Assembly (NCBI RefSeq): GCF_025370755.1
Contig: NZ_JAMXFC010000039.1
Coordinates: forward strand, 1 to 64,000
From: Laspinema sp. D2d
Lineage (GTDB): Bacteria > Cyanobacteriota > Cyanobacteriia > Cyanobacteriales > Laspinemataceae
Reading direction: 5' to 3'
DNA: 64,000 nt
Shown here: one piece after another, positions 60,801 through 64,000 of the stretch
Layout: each line of letters opens with the position of its first letter
Position numbering within the stretch: position 1 is the stretch's first letter
Notes under the pieces: generated by a model
The model's input: only the letters and a program-made list of their open reading frames with translations
Database searches by the model: none
Told to the model about the DNA's origin: nothing
Position numbers and translations under genes: made by a program

Positions 60801-63800
60801 ACCGGAGATGACGGCGACGACTACATCAGTGGTGGCGACAACAACGACATTATCGCTGGCAACTTCGGCAACGACAGCATCCAAGGAGATGCCGGAGACG
60901 ACAACATCTCTGGCAACGAAGACAACGACACCATTTCCGGCGGTGACGACAACGATCGCATCACCGGCGACAGCGGCAACGACAATATCCAAGGAGATGC
61001 CGGAGACGACAACATCACCGGAAATGCCGACCAAGATTATATAGAAGGCAACGACGGTAACGACAGCATCGAAGGCAACGATGGTCTCGACACCATCTCC
61101 GGCGGCAACGATAAAGACACCATTTCCGGTGGCAACCACAATGACCAAATCTTCGGAGATGCGGGAGACGACAGCATCACCGGAGATGATGGCGAAGACA
61201 CCATCAGTGGTGGCGACAACAACGACATTATCGCAGGCAACCTCGGCAACGACAGCATCCAAGGAGATGCCGGAGACGACAACATCTTAGGCAACGACGG
61301 CGACGACATCATCAACGGCGGAACCGACAACGATCGCATTTCCGGGGATGACGGCAACGATCGCATATTCGGAGATGCAGGCAACGACAACATCACCGGC
61401 GACCTCGGCAACGATATCATCAACGGCAACGACGGCAACGACAACATCACCGGCAACGAAGGCGAAGACATCATTCACGGTGACGCCGGAGAGGACATCC
61501 TCCAAGGCAACGACGGCCAAGACTTGCTGTATGGCGAAGACGGCAACGACATCATGACCGGAGACAGCGGAAACGACACCCTACATGGTGGCGATGGCAA
61601 CGACCAAATGAGTGGCAACGATGACCAAGACTTGCTATTTGGCGACAGTGGGGATGATGCGATCGCCGGAGACAACGGCCAAGACACCCTACATGGCGGA
61701 ACCGGCAACGACTTAATGAGTGGCAACGCCGACAACGACATCCTCTACGGCGACGACGGCAGCGACACGATGACCGGAGATGATGGCGAAGACTTCCTCT
61801 CCGGTGGCGCAGGGGATGACCAAATGAACGGTAACGACGGTCAAGACCTCCTCTACGGCGATGGCGACAACGACATCATGGCCGGAGACAACGGCGATGA
61901 CACCCTTCACGGCGGAACCGGCAACGACCAAATGAGTGGCAACGCTGACCAAGACCTCCTCTTCGGCGAAGACGGCAACGACCAAATCACCGGAGATGGA
62001 GGCGAGGACACGCTTCACGGTGGCGCAGGGGATGACCATATCAGTGGCAACGACGGTCAAGACCTCCTCTACGGCGATAGCGACAACGACACCATGACCG
62101 GAGATGCCGGAGAAGACCTCCTCTATGGCGGAAGCGGCGATGACCAAATGAGTGGCGGTAGCGAAAACGACCTCCTCTACGGCGAAGACGGCAACGACAT
62201 CATGGCCGGAGACGGCGGCGAAGACTTCCTCTCCGGTGGCGCAGGGGATGACCAAATGAGTGGGAACGACGGCGACGACACCCTCTATGGCGATGGCGAC
62301 AACGACATCATGGCCGGAGACAACGGCGACGACACCCTCTACGGCGGCGCAGGCAACGACCAAATGAGTGGCGGCAACGACATCGACCTTCTCTACGGCG
62401 AAACCGGAGAAGATATCCTCGCCGGGGATGCGGGAGACGATAGTTTATTCGGTGGCGAAGATGATGACGAACTCTACGGCGGCGATGGCGACGATTTCCT
62501 CGTCGGTGGCGCAGGTGCCGACTTCCAGGATGGCGGCGCAGGTGACGATACTGTATCTTACTTCAACTCCCCCGCACCCATCTACCTCCACCTGCAACCG
62601 GGACGCGGCGTCGGTGGCGATGCCGAAGGGGACAGAATTCGCAACGTGGAAAACGTCGAAGGTTCCGAATATAACGATACCCTGATCGGCGATAACGGTG
62701 CCAACGTCCTCAGCGGATTAGGCGGCGACGACATCCTCGATGGCAAAGTCGGTTCCGATACCTTAATCGGTGGCGAAGGCAACGATTACCTGGATGGACG
62801 AGAAGGAGATGATGTTCTCGACGGCGGATTAGGCAACGACAGCATTCTCGGACGTTCCGGCGATGACACCATCTCCGGAGGCGCAGGCACAGATTTCCTC
62901 GATGGCAGTTCCGGCGACGACTCCATCCACGGTGGCGCAGATAATGACGAAATTTCCGGCGGTTCCCACAACGACATCTTATATGGAGACAGCGGCAACG
63001 ACCTCATCGACGGCGGTGCAGATCACGACTATATCGACGGTGGCGCAGACAACGACACCCTCAAGGGACATTCCGGCGATGACACCCTCTTCGGCAAAGA
63101 AGGAAACGACCTCCTATTCGCACATACCGGCAACGATATCCTACATGGCGGCCAAGGGGAAGATACCCTCCATGCAGAAAAAGGAGATAACATCCTCTAC
63201 GGCGGACTCGGCAACGACCATTTATATAGTGGTGCCGGTAAAGACACCTTCATGCTTGGCCTTGGGTTTGGAGTAGAATTTATCTATAACTTCGACTTCG
63301 CCAAAGACAAATTCGGGTTTATCGGCGACCTCACCGAAAACCTAATCTCCTTCACCGCCGGTACTAACGAATTTATCAACGATACCCTCATCCATTACAC
63401 CGGCAACAACGAACTCCTCGCCGTCCTCAAAGGCATCCGCATCGGCAGCGAACCCACTGCGCCAGAACTCTCCGTGATTCCTGAAATCACCCTCTCCGAA
63501 CTGCCTGCGGAAACCGAAACCGCACCCAGCGAAACTACCATTATCTTTGCACCCCAACCCAACACCCCGCCAATCTCTCCCCCCGTCATCCAACCAAACA
63601 ACCCACCCGTTGCCGGAAATCCAGGACAACCGAACAACCCACCCGTTGCCGGAAATCCAGGACAACCAAACAACCCACTCGTTGCCGAAAATCCGGTAGA
63701 ACCAACTCCTCCAGTATCGGAAAATCCAGTAGAACCAACTCCTCCAGTATCGGAAAATCCAGTAGAACCAACTGCGCCAGTATCGGAAAATCCAGTAGAA

Positions 63801-64000
63801 CCAACTCCACCAATATCAGAAAATCCAGTAGAACCAACTCCACCAATATCAGAAAATCCAGTAGAACCCACCCCACCTGTGGGGGAAAATCCAGTAGAAC
63901 CGACTCCACCAGTATCGGAAAATCCAGTAGAACCAACTCCACCAATATCGGAAAATCCAGTAGAACCAACTCCACCAATATCGGAAAATCCGGTACAACC
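57846..64000 (+). CDS. Giant RTX protein with lipase-like domain, partial
   Basis: Open at the right edge (2051 codons seen). AGGA lies 7 bases before ATG 57846. Residues 1-165 form a helical domain shared by cyanobacterial RTX proteins, with LLEEIGHYVDWQIN (115-119 EEIGH, a zincin-like motif whose first His is Glu). About 195-540 is an alpha/beta-hydrolase-like module: VFINGIQTD, the nucleophile loop AHSQG (Ser426), GDPVP (Asp478) and HHSADLP (His516/517) as a possible triad. From about 576 to 1805 come RTX nonapeptides (GGxGxDxUx), by length about a hundred, which bind calcium and form beta-rolls outside the cell, ending FIYNFDFAKDKFGF. After 1947 an ENPVEPTPPVS repeat continues to the edge. 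The AT-rich middle and GC-rich repeat part differ in composition. It is probably secreted by a type I system and may be a calcium-dependent lipase or esterase, but activity is unproven. Confidence 0.85.
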   Translation, partial: MLNTNLANSTHAALVEESLKNAYNTLSDFANREEFLLKIQTAFGETFHADKLEGLRQQWIAGDFASLPQIEILTGTQLRGANAAYAGENNTIYFSEDFLSQYADNLSAINSVLLEEIGHYVDWQINDEDTPGDEGEYFSNLVQGFELSESQVQALQGEDDAIVLNGGFTIKNSSLNNQSLLLPLSSNIQGEQSATSFSNGYSWNADSAFNSLIEERNKTQIVFINGIQTDKNLFEKTAENLSEQVNLNHPVNSAIYTPVHNPSSVEIGPIPIVSSVMALEETYTDFHEILSRLLFKPALEKWNETVDFLSPEWLENIIKKDLVDGVSKHSDLLRIINEEGAKRIVDFLEKYGNLDEFLWEVEKQFLIPGNTPNDLLESLHQFMSDNPSIASSDVNFGGAGATGWVDNATNLLKSDSNNSLIIVAHSQGNYFVEDALRNTRFSGTNPEKVKIIRLGSPTNYESPTSTGFVISKYEDEGDPVPKLQFSGLQSNKNKILHFLTTLPDLMGDILKGLGIHHSADLPFVGYFNREDFKADFRDSFEALNPKGYYFSPLSPSGVPTLTENGWVSTGSNHGDWIEGQEIARGEVFFDLAGNDVVRAKGGDDIINGMQGYDFLDGGNGNDVVNYSLSDHGISLKIDKLGGSDIYRVTDDGYGNEDILVDIEIIIGSNAKFGGFVGPVPPGTQSFADKISGGNGNDYFFGLGGSDELKGGAGRDLLNGGNDADWIYGGDEDAGTPGDIIIGGEGSDKIWGGKGVDEIHGDRNEIQDYDGDIVVSDAEASFTSFSSTLNAEASEQGFNPGLVLNSLPPEASNFNTTGVYEDEIYGGDDADRIYAGFGNDTVSGGHGNDLIYGETGADLITGDDGHDSIQGNEGNDNISGGDNEDTIQGNEDNDIITGDNGNDYIEGNTGDDRISGGNQDDQIFGNEGEDNITGDAGQDNIEGNDGNDSIQGNDGLDTISGGNAKDTISGGNDSDQIFGDAGDDSITGDDGDDYISGGDNNDIIAGNFGNDSIQGDAGDDNISGNEDNDTISGGDDNDRITGDSGNDNIQGDAGDDNITGNADQDYIEGNDGNDSIEGNDGLDTISGGNDKDTISGGNHNDQIFGDAGDDSITGDDGEDTISGGDNNDIIAGNLGNDSIQGDAGDDNILGNDGDDIINGGTDNDRISGDDGNDRIFGDAGNDNITGDLGNDIINGNDGNDNITGNEGEDIIHGDAGEDILQGNDGQDLLYGEDGNDIMTGDSGNDTLHGGDGNDQMSGNDDQDLLFGDSGDDAIAGDNGQDTLHGGTGNDLMSGNADNDILYGDDGSDTMTGDDGEDFLSGGAGDDQMNGNDGQDLLYGDGDNDIMAGDNGDDTLHGGTGNDQMSGNADQDLLFGEDGNDQITGDGGEDTLHGGAGDDHISGNDGQDLLYGDSDNDTMTGDAGEDLLYGGSGDDQMSGGSENDLLYGEDGNDIMAGDGGEDFLSGGAGDDQMSGNDGDDTLYGDGDNDIMAGDNGDDTLYGGAGNDQMSGGNDIDLLYGETGEDILAGDAGDDSLFGGEDDDELYGGDGDDFLVGGAGADFQDGGAGDDTVSYFNSPAPIYLHLQPGRGVGGDAEGDRIRNVENVEGSEYNDTLIGDNGANVLSGLGGDDILDGKVGSDTLIGGEGNDYLDGREGDDVLDGGLGNDSILGRSGDDTISGGAGTDFLDGSSGDDSIHGGADNDEISGGSHNDILYGDSGNDLIDGGADHDYIDGGADNDTLKGHSGDDTLFGKEGNDLLFAHTGNDILHGGQGEDTLHAEKGDNILYGGLGNDHLYSGAGKDTFMLGLGFGVEFIYNFDFAKDKFGFIGDLTENLISFTAGTNEFINDTLIHYTGNNELLAVLKGIRIGSEPTAPELSVIPEITLSELPAETETAPSETTIIFAPQPNTPPISPPVIQPNNPPVAGNPGQPNNPPVAGNPGQPNNPLVAENPVEPTPPVSENPVEPTPPVSENPVEPTAPVSENPVEPTPPISENPVEPTPPISENPVEPTPPVGENPVEPTPPVSENPVEPTPPISENPVEPTPPISENPVQ
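63687..64000 (+). repeat. 33-bp tandem repeat encoding ENPVEPTPPVS
   Basis: Nine units of 33 bp and the start of a tenth are present before the window ends, with P/A, V/I and S/G variation. They are preceded by two 12-residue NNPPVAGNPGQP units. They encode a Pro-rich extended spacer, so another domain probably follows outside the window. Confidence 0.9.

Noticed and set aside
60390-63978. Many long minus-strand and out-of-frame plus-strand open frames, up to 216 codons
   Set aside because: They lie opposite the RTX and Pro-rich repeats. The monotonous Val/Ala or Ser/Pro/Leu composition is a product of the repeated GGNGND-type codons read in another frame.
63687-64000. 33-bp regular repeats as a CRISPR-like array
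   Set aside because: Units are head-to-tail without spacers and encode ENPVEPTPPVS in the RTX frame.

Overview
The window is cyanobacterial, most like a filamentous Oscillatoriales genome. It is full of the GCGATCGC (HIP1) palindrome and carries cyanobacteria-typical genes: an Ftn2/ARC6-like division protein, a cyanobacterial-type GshA, GlgC, Ycf49-like DUF2499 and DUF3593 proteins, DUF2358 and DUF4912 proteins, and RibBA with a C-terminal extension. The intergenic DNA is long and rich in palindromic repeats. This assignment comes from protein families recognised by eye, not from a database search.

Layout. 1-8.1 kb: a truncated membrane sensor, ribBA, a MacB/DevC-type ABC exporter pair, ligA and an EamA transporter. 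8.1-13 kb: a loose region with a MITE-like element, an AT-rich N-methyltransferase converging on a GC-rich haem-oxygenase-like diiron protein, a glyoxalase II fragment cut off by a repeat, and an orphan ATP-synthase epsilon-like gene. 13-18 kb: a 936-residue response regulator and two related PRC-barrel/DUF2382 stress proteins. 18.5-36.5 kb: mostly housekeeping genes (purine permease, trmB, csaB, DUF2499, DUF3593, a large LysM-M23 envelope hydrolase, trmL, gshA, glgC, a DnaJ-type co-chaperone, and purL-purF). 36.5-39.6 kb: a small defence-like island, with a shortened HsdR-type nuclease, a stand-alone PLD protein, a DUF4926-like protein and a 5' stub of hsdM. It is bracketed by two 124-bp direct repeats (6 mismatches) made of the doc 3' end joined to the purL 5' end; a Doc toxin pair follows. 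39.9-51.8 kb: Get3/ArsA ATPase, DUF2358, DUF4912, ftn2, pdhA, a small exported protein, a SelD-linked-type flavoprotein and argS. 51.8-57.8 kb: a frameshifted Rpn-type nuclease with a duplicated tail, two TauE/SafE proteins, a GH1 glucosidase, an orphan UPF0175 antitoxin and 1.5 kb of repeat-rich DNA. 57.8 kb to the end: the first 2051 codons of a giant RTX protein that runs off the window.

The most notable objects are three. The giant RTX protein has an N-terminal domain with a degenerate zincin-like EEIGH motif, then a lipase-like AHSQG hydrolase module on AT-rich DNA, then roughly a hundred calcium-binding nonapeptides and a proline-rich 11-residue repeat. The restriction-like remnant lies between duplicated doc-purL junctions, with hsdM homology ending at the exact base where the repeat begins. 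Finally, a dispersed 45-55-bp palindromic repeat family has at least six copies here, serves as terminators, and truncates a gene in one case.

No tRNA, rRNA, CRISPR array or intact transposase gene was recognised by eye.
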